A DNA stretch of 64,000 nt, from positions 8,290,001 through 8,354,000 of the forward strand of contig NZ_CP108462.1 in assembly GCF_036226365.1 (NCBI RefSeq). The letters are read 5' to 3'. Every line of letters starts with the position of its first letter. The stretch's first letter is position 1. The notes beneath the pieces are model-generated. The model ran no database searches, had not been told where the DNA came from, and was given only the letters and a program-made list of their open reading frames with translations. The DNA comes from Streptomyces sp. NBC_01262 (lineage in GTDB: Bacteria > Actinomycetota > Actinomycetes > Streptomycetales > Streptomycetaceae). Both the position numbers and the translations under genes were made by a program. Of this stretch, positions 18,332 to 25,988 are shown piece after piece.

Positions 18332-19063
18332 TTACGGTCGGGAGCCGGTGGCTATGGTCAGGTCGGTGAAGGCCGCCGCCTCGGGGTGGTCGCCCACGCC
18401 CGCCTCGAAGTACGGCTCGCCCGGACGTCGTACGCCCACCGTGAGCCAGCCCGCCGTGCGGGCGGCGTCCAGCTCGGCCGGGCGGTCGGACAGGAAGAGC
18501 GTCCGGCCGGGCGGGGTGCCGATGGCGGCGGTGATGGCCCGGTAGGAGTCCGGGGACTGCTTGGGGCCGGCGTTCTCGGTGTCGTACAGGCCCTCGACCA
18601 GCGGGAGCAGATCGCCGGCGGGGGAGTGGGCGAACCAGGCGCGCTGGGCGGCGACCGAGCCGGAGGAGTAGACGTGCAGCCGCACACCCGCCGCGTGCCA
18701 GCGGCGCAGCTCCGGCACGACGTCTTCGTAGAAGTGCGAGACCAGGTCGCCGGCTGCGAAGCCCTCGGACCAGACGATGCCCTGAAGGGTCTTCAGGGGG
18801 GTGGCCTTGCGGTCCTCGTCCAGCCAGGAATTCAGGGCCTGTTCGATGCGAACGGCGTCCGCCCCGGGTTCGCCGATGAGTTCGCGCACCTGGGCGATCG
18901 CCTTGGCCACAGCCCTTTCTGACGCCCGCTCAGAAAGCAGGGCGCCGAAACGCTTGCGCGAATACGGATACAGCACATCCACCACAAAGCCGGTGGCGCT
19001 CGTGGTGCCCTCGATATCGAGCACCACGGCGTCCACCGTGTACGCGGTGATACCGAACGTCAC
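18332..19063 (-). CDS. mtnC: Enolase-phosphatase E1
   Basis: A 243-residue HAD-superfamily enzyme with motif I VLDIEGTTSATGFVVDVLYP (the Asp-Ile-Glu signature of MtnC), motif II VYSSGSVAAQ (about residue 125) and motif IV LFLSDRPAELDAAR (about 190). It has both enolase and phosphatase activity, converting the diketo phosphate to acireductone. Its ATG overlaps the mtnD stop (ATGA), so the two are coupled. SDRP replaces the more usual SDxxxE context but the Asp is kept. Confidence 0.93.
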   Translation of the reverse strand: MTFGITAYTVDAVVLDIEGTTSATGFVVDVLYPYSRKRFGALLSERASERAVAKAIAQVRELIGEPGADAVRIEQALNSWLDEDRKATPLKTLQGIVWSEGFAAGDLVSHFYEDVVPELRRWHAAGVRLHVYSSGSVAAQRAWFAHSPAGDLLPLVEGLYDTENAGPKQSPDSYRAITAAIGTPPGRTLFLSDRPAELDAARTAGWLTVGVRRPGEPYFEAGVGDHPEAAAFTDLTIATGSRP

Positions 19064-19644
19064 GCGTCGCGTCCCGCGTGGATCGTGTCGAAGTCCGGGA
19101 AGCGCAGCGCGATGCTGTCCCCGGTGAACGTGCCGATCCAGCCGTCCTCCTCGTGGAAGAAGCGGATGGCGGTGAAGGACGGATTCGTGCCCATGTCGAA
19201 CCAGTGGGTGGTGCCCTTCGGCACACCCAGCAGGTCGCCCTTCTCGCAGTAGACGGCGTGCACTTCACCGCCGACGTGCAGATAGAAGATGCCGGCGCCG
19301 GCGACGAAGAAGCGGACCTCGTCATCGTCGTCGTGGGTGTGCTCGCTGAGGAACTTCTCGCGGGCGGCCTTGGCCTTCGCCGGGAACTCCGGGTCGTCGC
19401 TGGGGTGCAGGGCGACGACATCGACGGTGACGAAGCCCTCCTCCGTGTTCAGCTTCTCGATCTCGGCGGCGTACGCGGCGAACACGGTCTCACTGCCGGC
19501 GTCGGCCGGAACGTCGTCGCGCACCGGCCACTGCTCGTACCGCACACCGATGTCCGCCAGCGCCGCCGCGATCTCGGCGGGCACGGAGGTACGGCGTACG
19601 ACGGTCTCGGGGCCGGATTCCGGCCACGTGGTGAGAAGGGTCAT
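19060..19644 (-). CDS. mtnD: Acireductone dioxygenase
   Basis: A 194-residue cupin. The metal ligands are in HTHDDDDEVRFF (His-x-His-x4-Glu, about residues 100-107) and THWFDMG (about 145). The enzyme cleaves acireductone to 4-methylthio-2-oxobutanoate plus formate (iron form), or off-pathway products with nickel. ATG at 19644 is selected for its GGAG 6 nt upstream and the family N-terminus; an upstream in-frame GTG would add 25 residues without similarity. It is first in mtnDCB and divergent from the ABC importer operon, with which it shares a 286-bp regulatory region. Confidence 0.94.
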   Translation of the reverse strand: MTLLTTWPESGPETVVRRTSVPAEIAAALADIGVRYEQWPVRDDVPADAGSETVFAAYAAEIEKLNTEEGFVTVDVVALHPSDDPEFPAKAKAAREKFLSEHTHDDDDEVRFFVAGAGIFYLHVGGEVHAVYCEKGDLLGVPKGTTHWFDMGTNPSFTAIRFFHEEDGWIGTFTGDSIALRFPDFDTIHAGRDA

Positions 19645-19757
19645 CGGGAGCTCCAGGAATGCGTGGGTGCCGGTTTTCGGATCGTAACCCGGACGGACCG
19701 GGTCGCTGGGTGTGACCAAGACGCTGTCTCAGCAGGTGAGAACAAATGTCTCGGGCT

Positions 19758-19797
19758 TTGACTAATGGCCGAAAAGATTCCCATGATTTTCCCATGA
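19758..19797 (+). promoter_or_regulatory. Predicted promoter with a tandem direct repeat before the methylthioribose importer operon
   Basis: TTGACT at 19758-19763 is followed after 18 nt by CATGAT at 19782-19787. Two identical copies of TTCCCATGA (19778-19786 and 19789-19797) repeat with an 11-bp period, one helical turn, and overlap the proposed -10 region. This arrangement suits a repressor or regulator binding the same DNA face twice. It lies between divergent mtnDCB and the importer genes, so it could coordinate both. Confidence 0.4.
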
Positions 19798-19810
19798 ACA
19801 AGCTGCTGCT

Positions 19811-19881
19811 CGTACGGCGGCTGTACGTGGACCTGCTCCGGAGGACCACGGCCGGCTGTCGCTGACACCTGCCGTCCTCCG
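19811..19881 (+). other. Potentially structured 5' leader of the importer operon
   Basis: Within the presumed untranslated leader, CGTAC/GTACG (19811-19815 with 19823-19827) can form one stem and CGGAGGAC/GTCCTCCG (19839-19846 with 19874-19881) an 8-bp outer stem. Inside the latter, TGTC-GCT-GACA (19857-19867) forms a small hairpin. The match to known SAM riboswitch sequence is not visible. It may be an unclassified regulatory leader or simply chance pairing in GC-rich DNA. Confidence 0.35.
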
Positions 19882-19930
19882 TTTCCGAGCCCTTTTTCCA
19901 CGCACGACGCACCACCCATGGAGCTTCCCC

Positions 19931-21037
19931 GTGTCCCGCACCGCGAGACTTCCGCTTGCCGCGATTTCCCTCGCCTCCGCCTCCGTGCTCCTCGCAGCCG
20001 GTTGCTCGCAGACTTCCTCAGGATCCGCGTCCAGCGGCACCGCCGACACCGCGGCCTCCGCCTCCGCCGCGACGGCCGCCAAGCCCGCCCCCTTCAGCAA
20101 GGGCGCCGTCAAGGTCGCCCTGGTCCGCCAGAGCGGCGCGGGCGACTACTTCGAGCAGTGGGGCACCGGCGCCAAGGCCCAGGCCAAGGCCCTCGGGATC
20201 GACCTCACCGTCTACGACGCCCAGGCGGACAACGCCAAGCAGGCCACCGACCTGTCCTCGGCCATCAACTCCGGCGCCAAGGCGATCATCGTCGACCACG
20301 GCTTCCCGGCCACGATCCAGCCCCAGATCGACGCGGCGGTCAAGAAGGGCATCAAGGTCGTCGTCTACGACGTGGACCAGACGAACTCCAAGGTCATCAG
20401 CACCGAGCAGGACGACGCCAGCATGGCCTCCGCCGTCCTGGACGTGATGGCCGCCGACCTCGGCAAGAACGCCAAGGTCGGCTACGTCAACGTCGCCGGC
20501 TACGCCGCCCTCGACAAGCGCGACAGCGTCTGGAAGAAGGCCGTCGAATCCAACGGCTGGACCCAGGAGTTCAAGGTCGGCAAGGTCACCGACTCCACCG
20601 CCACCGACAACGTTCCGCTGGTCAGCGCCGCCCTCACCCAGCACTCCGACGTCACCGGCATCTTCGCCCCCTACGACGAACTGGCCAAGGGCACCCTGCT
20701 CGCCGTCCAGAACAAGAAGCTGGCGGGCAAGGTCAAGGTCTTCGGCGCCGACATCTCCAACGCCGACATCCAGGCCATCACCGCCGACAACAGCCCCTGG
20801 GTCGCCACGGCGGGCACCGACCCCTCCGCCGTCGGCGCGGCCGTGGTCCGCACCGCCGCGCTGGAGCTGGCCGGTCAGCTGAACAAGACCTCGGTGGAGT
20901 TCCCGGCCGTCGCCATCACCCGGGACTTCCTGGTCAGCAAGAAGATCAAGAACATGGACGAGCTGCGCGCCGCGCTCCCGGCGCTCAACCTCAGCAAGGT
21001 GAGCACGGCGGACTGGATCGCCAATGTCGCCCACTGA
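19931..21037 (+). CDS. Sugar-type ABC transporter substrate-binding lipoprotein (probable methylthioribose binding)
   Basis: A 368-residue protein starting at GTG 19931, 7 nt after GGAG. The signal sequence ends in lipobox VLLAAGC (Cys about residue 25), followed by a Ser/Ala-rich linker. The rest is a periplasmic-binding fold of the ribose/RbsB type: VALVRQSGAGDYFEQWGTGA, SAINSGAKAIIVDHGFPATI, VVVYDVDQTNSKVISTEQDD and DVTGIFAPYDELAKG. It starts an operon with a RbsA-like ATPase, RbsC-like permease and methylthioribose kinase. The ligand is therefore inferred to be methylthioribose. It is expected to be anchored to the outer face of the cytoplasmic membrane. Confidence 0.85.
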   Translation: MSRTARLPLAAISLASASVLLAAGCSQTSSGSASSGTADTAASASAATAAKPAPFSKGAVKVALVRQSGAGDYFEQWGTGAKAQAKALGIDLTVYDAQADNAKQATDLSSAINSGAKAIIVDHGFPATIQPQIDAAVKKGIKVVVYDVDQTNSKVISTEQDDASMASAVLDVMAADLGKNAKVGYVNVAGYAALDKRDSVWKKAVESNGWTQEFKVGKVTDSTATDNVPLVSAALTQHSDVTGIFAPYDELAKGTLLAVQNKKLAGKVKVFGADISNADIQAITADNSPWVATAGTDPSAVGAAVVRTAALELAGQLNKTSVEFPAVAITRDFLVSKKIKNMDELRAALPALNLSKVSTADWIANVAH

Positions 21038-22588
21038 TCCCGCTGATCCAACCAGTGGGACCGCCGTCTCACTGTCCGACATCTCGATGTCCTTCGGCGG
21101 AAAGCCCGTCCTGACCTCCGTCTCCCTGGACATCGCCCCCGGCAGCGTCATCGCGCTGCTGGGGGCCAACGGGGCCGGCAAGTCGACGCTCATCAAGATC
21201 CTGTCCGGTGTCCACGCGGACCACGGCGGCCAGGTGCTGGTCGGCGGGCGCCCGGTGGCACTCCAGTCACCGCTGGCCGCCCGGCAGTTGGGGATCCAGA
21301 CCGTCCACCAGCGGATCAGCGAGGGCGTCGTCCCCGGCCTGTCCGTCGCCGAGAACCTGGTCTTCGAGGAACTGGCCCAGGGCCGGGGCAACCCGCTGCT
21401 CAACGGCCGACGCCTCCTCGCCCGCGCCCAGGAGATCCAGGCCACCCTCGGCCTCGGCTGGGGCGCCGACGTCCTGCGTCGCGACGTCGCCGAACTCGGC
21501 ATCTCAGACCAGCAGTTGCTGATCCTGGCCCGGGCCCTGTCCACCCGCCCCAAGCTGCTCATCCTCGACGAGCCGACCTCCGCCCTGTCCGCCGCCGAGG
21601 CGACAAGGCTCTTCGACATCGTCGGCCGGATGCGCGCCGACGGCATAGCCGTGCTGTACGTGTCCCACCGGCTCGGCGAGATCGACGCCCTCGCCGACCG
21701 GCTGGTCGTCCTTCGGGACGGCCGTCTCACCGACGACCTCGCCAAGCCCTTCGACTGGGACCGGGCCCTGCGCGCCATGCTCGCCCAGCCGCAGGGTGCG
21801 GCCACCGCCCGCCCCACCGACGGCACCGGCCAGGGGACCGGCGCGACCGCGCTCGCGCTGCGGGGCGTACCGCTCCTGCCTGGCAGCCGCCCGCAGGACC
21901 TCGACCTGCGGTCCGGCGAAGTCACCGGCGTCGTAGGGCTGCTGGGCGCCGGCAAGACCGAGCTGGCCCGGGGCCTGTTCGGGGCCGAGCCCTTCCCGTC
22001 CGGCGCCCTCGAACTGGACGGGAAGCCCTACCGGCCACGCCGCCCCGCCGACGCCATCCGGGCCGCGTCCACCTGGTCCCCGAGGACCGGCACGCCGACG
22101 CGCTCATCCCCGGCTGGTCGGTGGCCGCGAACATCTCGCTGCCCTTCCTGAAGTCCCTCTCCCGCGCCGGTCTGGTCCGCGGTTCCCAGGAAGCCGCCCT
22201 CGGCCGCCGCACGATCGCCGAACTCGGCGTCGTCGCCCGCGACGAGCACAGCACCGTCGAGGAGCTGTCCGGCGGCAACCAGCAGAAGGTCGTCGTCGGC
22301 CGCTGGCTCGCCGAACGCCCCCGCGTCCTCATCCTGGACGAGCCGTTCCGAGGCGTGGACATCGGCGCCCGTCGCGACATCGGCCGCCGCGCCCGCGCGC
22401 TCGCCGCCGAAGGAGCCGCCGTCCTCGTGCTGTCCGCCGACGTGGACGAGGTCCTGGAGGTCGCCGACCGCGTCATCGTCCTCAGCGACGGCGAGATCCG
22501 GCTCGACGCGTACGGCGCGGACGCCGAACGCGACCAGGTCATCGAGACCATCGCCCGAAGGCCGGGCCCTACAGAAAGCCACGCCTGA
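21024..22588 (+). pseudogene. Sugar-type ABC transporter ATPase (two nucleotide-binding domains), frameshifted
   Basis: The reading frame from ATG 21024 encodes the first ATPase domain (Walker A GANGAGKST, a degenerate signature ISDQQ, Walker B LLILDEPTSAL) and the start of the second (GLLGAGKTEL). It then loses homology after the codons for Asp-Ala-Ile-Arg-Ala. Homology resumes one frame away with VPEDRHADALIPGW, LSGGNQQKVV and VLILDEPFRGVDIG up to the stop at 22588. One missing G near 22064-22066 explains this; restored length would be 521 residues, normal for RbsA-type ATPases. It overlaps the lipoprotein gene by 14 bp. Either a real inactivating mutation or a sequencing error. Confidence 0.85.
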
Positions 22589-23601
22589 TGAGCACGACCG
22601 CCGCCGCCCCGCCCATGAGGACCCACATCCAGGGCGCCGTCATCAAGTACGGCTTCATCTTCGTCACGGTCGCCCTCTTCGCGTACTTCTCGATCAGCGA
22701 GCCAGCCTTCCGCGATTCGGCCACCCTGCTCGACACCCTGCGCTACGTCTCCGTCGCCGCCATCCTCGGCCTCGGCGTGACCCTCACCATGGCTGTCGGC
22801 GGGATGGACATGTCGGTCGGCGCGGTCGCCGGGCTCGGGGTCACCGTCGCCGCCAAGACGATGGTCGTGTACAACCAGGTCGGCGTCGTCGCGATCATCG
22901 CCGTCATCGCCGCCGGCGCCCTGGCCGGGCTGGTCAACGCCCTGCTCATCGTCGTGATGAAGATCCCGGACATGCTCGCCACCCTCGGCACGATGTTCGT
23001 CATCCAGGGCCTCAAGCTCATCCTCGTCGACGGCCAGTCCATCTCCCCGGGCATGACGCTGTCCGACGGCACCACCGCCCCCGGCAGGTTCACCGACGGC
23101 TTCCTCCAGATCGACCGGGGCACCGTGGCCGGCATCCCCGTCTCCGTCCTCATCTTCGGCGGCCTCACCGTCCTGGCGTACGTCTTCCTCGCCCGCACCC
23201 GCTGGGGCCGGATCCTCTACGCGATCGGCGCCAACGCCGAGGCCTCCCGCCTCGCCGGCATCCGCACCGGGCGGTACCGGGCGCTCGCCTACGTCCTGTC
23301 CGGCGTCCTCGCCTCCATCGGCGGCCTCATCCTGGCCGCCCGCATCGGCCAGGGCGATGTCTCCGCCGGGACGTCCCAGCTGCTCGAAGCCGTGGCCGTA
23401 GCCCTCGTCGGCACCTCCGTCCTCGGACGCGGCAAGCCCAACGTGTGGGGCACGGCCCTGGGCGCCGTCCTCATCGGCATCATCACCACCGGCCTGACCA
23501 TCAAGGGCCTGCCCTACTACACCCAGGACGTGGTCGAGGGCACCGTCCTCATCCTCGCCCTGGTCTTCAGCTTCACCCTGTCCCGAGGAAAGCGCGCATG
23601 A
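22588..23601 (+). CDS. Sugar-type ABC transporter permease (RbsC-like)
   Basis: A 337-residue permease with about 8-10 membrane segments. Family hallmarks are LGLGVTLTMAVGGMDMSVGA (about residue 55-75), IPDMLATLGTMFVIQGLKLI, RTRWGRILYAIGANAEASRL with AGIRTGRYRALAYVLSG, and VAVALVGTSVLGRGKPNVWG. It is the membrane channel of the importer formed with the lipoprotein and the two-domain ATPase. Its ATG overlaps the ATPase stop by 1 nt (TGATG) and its stop overlaps the kinase start (ATGA), so the operon is translationally coupled. The gene itself is intact. Confidence 0.92.
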   Translation: MSTTAAAPPMRTHIQGAVIKYGFIFVTVALFAYFSISEPAFRDSATLLDTLRYVSVAAILGLGVTLTMAVGGMDMSVGAVAGLGVTVAAKTMVVYNQVGVVAIIAVIAAGALAGLVNALLIVVMKIPDMLATLGTMFVIQGLKLILVDGQSISPGMTLSDGTTAPGRFTDGFLQIDRGTVAGIPVSVLIFGGLTVLAYVFLARTRWGRILYAIGANAEASRLAGIRTGRYRALAYVLSGVLASIGGLILAARIGQGDVSAGTSQLLEAVAVALVGTSVLGRGKPNVWGTALGAVLIGIITTGLTIKGLPYYTQDVVEGTVLILALVFSFTLSRGKRA

Positions 23602-24766
23602 CGACGACGCAGACGTACCGAATCCTTGAAGCCGACGACATCGCCGCCTACCTGCGCGAGCGCGGCCACGCCGACGGCGGGGACCTCACCGTCCGCGAGG
23701 TCTCCGACGGCAACATGAACCGGGTCTTCATCGCCACCGGCCCCACCCTCGGCCTCGCCGTCAAGCAGGCCCTGCCCTGGGTGCGCGTCGCCGGCCCCTC
23801 CTGGCCCATGAGCCCCAGCCGCGCCGACGCCGAGGCCCGCGCGTACGCCCAGGTCGCCGCCGTCGCCCCGGACACCATCCCGGCCATCCTGGGCTACGAC
23901 GCCGCCAACTACGCGCTGACCATGGAGGACATGTCCGACCTCCGCGTCCTGCGCACCGCCTTGAACGAGGGCGGCTCCTACGGCGACACCTCCCGCCACG
24001 TCGGCGCGTTCGTCGCCGCGCTCTCCTTCGCCACCAGCGACTTCGGCATGCCCTCCGCCGACCGCAAGGCCCTCATCGCGGCCTCCGTCAGCCCCGAACT
24101 CTGCAAGATCACCGAAGACGTCGTCCTGTCCGAGCCCTACATCGAGCACGAGCACAACCACTGGCACCCCGCCCTGGCCGACCTCGCCGCCGCCTTCCGC
24201 GCCGACCCCGTGCTCCGTACCGAGGTCGCCGACCTCCGGCACACCTTCATGACCGGCGCCCAGGCACTCCTGCACGGCGACCTCCACACCGGCAGCATCA
24301 TGGTCGGCGACCGCGAAGGCGCCCCGTCGTCCGCGTCTTCGACCCCGAGTTCTCCTTCGTCGGCCCGATCGGCTTCGACCTCGGCCTGTACTGGGGCAAC
24401 GCACTGGTCTCGGCCGTACGCGCCCGCGCCCTCGGCCTCGACGGCGACCACGCCGAGCAGCTCGCGCTGAGCTGGCAGGCCTTCGAGACCGAATTCCGCC
24501 GCCTGTGGCCCACCCGCGTCGACACCTTCTTCGACGACGCCTACCTCGACCGCTTCCTGCGCCGCGTCTGGTCCGACAGCCTCGGCTTCGCCGGCGCCGA
24601 GATCGTCCGCCGCATCATCGGCTTCGCCCACCTCACCGACCTCACCACCCTCCCCGACCCGGGCCCCGCCTCGCGCGAGGCGCTGCTGCTGGGCAGGGCG
24701 CTGATCGTGAACCGGGCCGAACTGGCCGGCCCGGAGGACGTACGGGCGCTGCTGGAGAAGGGGTAG
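23598..24766 (+). pseudogene. mtnK: S-methyl-5-thioribose kinase, frameshifted
   Basis: The frame from ATG 23598 encodes an MtnK N-lobe and the catalytic loop: VREVSDGNMNRVFIA, AVKQALPWVRV, TMEDMSDLRVLRTAL and LLHGDLHTGSIMVGDREGAP. It then drops into a low-complexity Ser/Pro frame. The other frame continues the family sequence with RVFDPEFSFVGPIGFDLGLY and WGNALVSAVRARALGLDGD to a TAG at 24764-24766. One C missing from the GCCCC run at about 24321-24325 accounts for it; restored length 389 residues. The kinase phosphorylates imported methylthioribose to methylthioribose-1-phosphate for MtnA. As written the metal-binding DPE is lost, so the product would be inactive. Confidence 0.87.
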
Positions 24767-24780
24767 AGAAACGGTAGGGG

Positions 24781-25884
24781 TCAGCGCCCGCCCACGGACT
24801 GCCGCACCCGGCCCAGCAGTTCCGCTCCGCGCTCCCCGCCGAACCAGCGTGCGTGCTCGGTGAAGTAGTCATAGGCGAGCGCCGTGTTCTGCGCCGAGCC
24901 CACCACCCCGTGGAAGTAGTCCACCTCCGACAGCGCGAACTCCGCGTGCACCAGCGGCAGCAACTCCGGAAGCGCGGCCGCCTCCGCCCCGCTCAGCGGC
25001 CGCACGGCCGAGTAACCGCCCAGCAGCGCGCCCAGATGATCGAACTCCACCCGGACCTGCCCGGTCGGCAGATCCAGCCACTGCACCACATTGCGCTCGA
25101 TCGCCGTCGCCAGATCATGAACGGCCGTCGTACGGTCGCTCAGCCCGAAGTCCAGCACCGTCGAGACCTGGGAAGTCCCCGCGTCCCACAGCAGATTCGA
25201 CGCATGCCAGTCGTTGTGCGTCCACATCGGCTCCAGCTTGTCCAGGAACGGCGCCAGCCGCTCATGGAACGGCAGATGGATCCGTACGACATCCTCCCGC
25301 CACGCCCGCCCGGCCAGCGCCGCACCCAGCGCCGGCCGCTCGGCGACATACCGCTCCAGCCCAGCCACCGGGTCCGCCGACGCGAACACCGTGAACGACG
25401 CCACCAGCGGCTGCGGGCGCCTGCGCGGAGCGTCGTACCCCTCGGCGGCCGCGTGCAGCCGCGCCAGAGCCGCGCCCGCGGCGGCCGCATGCCCGACCGA
25501 GGCGAACGGCGTCCACGACAGCGCGTCCTGATACAGATCCGTACCCCGGCCCGCTGTGTGCACCTCGTACACCCACTCGCCCAGCGCGACCACATCCAGC
25601 ACCTCGACCACCGGCGCGCCGCGCTCCCGCAGATGCCGCAGAAAGCCGTGCTCCTCGCCGAGGGACTCCGCCGTGCGTACCGACACGTGGTGCCGCTTGA
25701 CGAAAACCAGCCCCCGCCCCGCCTGCTCCACCAGCGCCGCCGCCGACAAGGGCCGCGGACTGCGCCACAGCACCCGCACCGGCCCCCGCCCGCCCAGCAC
25801 GGCGGCGGCCTCGCCGTCCGTCAGCGGCGGCCAGTCCGGCGCGACCGGCTCATGGCCCATCCCGTGGGCGAGGTGCGGTGTCAC
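24781..25884 (-). CDS. Aminoglycoside-phosphotransferase-fold kinase family protein
   Basis: From GTG at 25884 the protein has 367 residues (ATG at 25860 is an alternative). Kinase-fold marks are GLVFVKRHHVSVRTAESLGE with the ATP-binding Lys, catalytic loop MWTHNDWHASNLLWD (about residue 236) and metal-binding VLDFGLSDRTT (about 258). The family includes APH-type antibiotic kinases, homoserine kinase type II and sugar/thiosugar kinases; the substrate is not evident. It ends 14 nt from the convergent mtnK and is separated from the glp genes by a strong terminator, so it is a single-gene unit. It is not a close copy of MtnK. Confidence 0.78.
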   Translation of the reverse strand: MTPHLAHGMGHEPVAPDWPPLTDGEAAAVLGGRGPVRVLWRSPRPLSAAALVEQAGRGLVFVKRHHVSVRTAESLGEEHGFLRHLRERGAPVVEVLDVVALGEWVYEVHTAGRGTDLYQDALSWTPFASVGHAAAAGAALARLHAAAEGYDAPRRRPQPLVASFTVFASADPVAGLERYVAERPALGAALAGRAWREDVVRIHLPFHERLAPFLDKLEPMWTHNDWHASNLLWDAGTSQVSTVLDFGLSDRTTAVHDLATAIERNVVQWLDLPTGQVRVEFDHLGALLGGYSAVRPLSGAEAAALPELLPLVHAEFALSEVDYFHGVVGSAQNTALAYDYFTEHARWFGGERGAELLGRVRQSVGGR

Positions 25885-25933
25885 TCCACGGAGTCCTTCC
25901 ACAGAAAGGTCATTTTCAGCCAGGGTAATGGCT

Positions 25934-25963
25934 GGGGCGGCACCGTACGCACGGTGCCGCCCC
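25934..25963 (-). terminator. Terminator of the glpFKD operon
   Basis: A perfect 13-bp stem (25934-25946 with 25951-25963) encloses a 4-nt loop. It lies about 25 nt past the glpD stop on the minus strand and before the start of the next minus-strand gene, insulating that gene from glycerol-operon transcription. Confidence 0.8.
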
Positions 25964-25988
25964 TTCGCCCAAGACCCCGGGACCCCGG

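Noticed and set aside
19645..19930. SAM-I or SAM-II riboswitch controlling mtnD or the importer
   Set aside because: None of the conserved core sequences is recognisable on either strand. Only generic stems and a direct repeat are seen, reported as such.
22055..22075. Programmed ribosomal frameshift making two ATPase products
   Set aside because: No slippery heptamer or downstream pseudoknot is evident, and RbsA-type ATPases are not known to use frameshifting.
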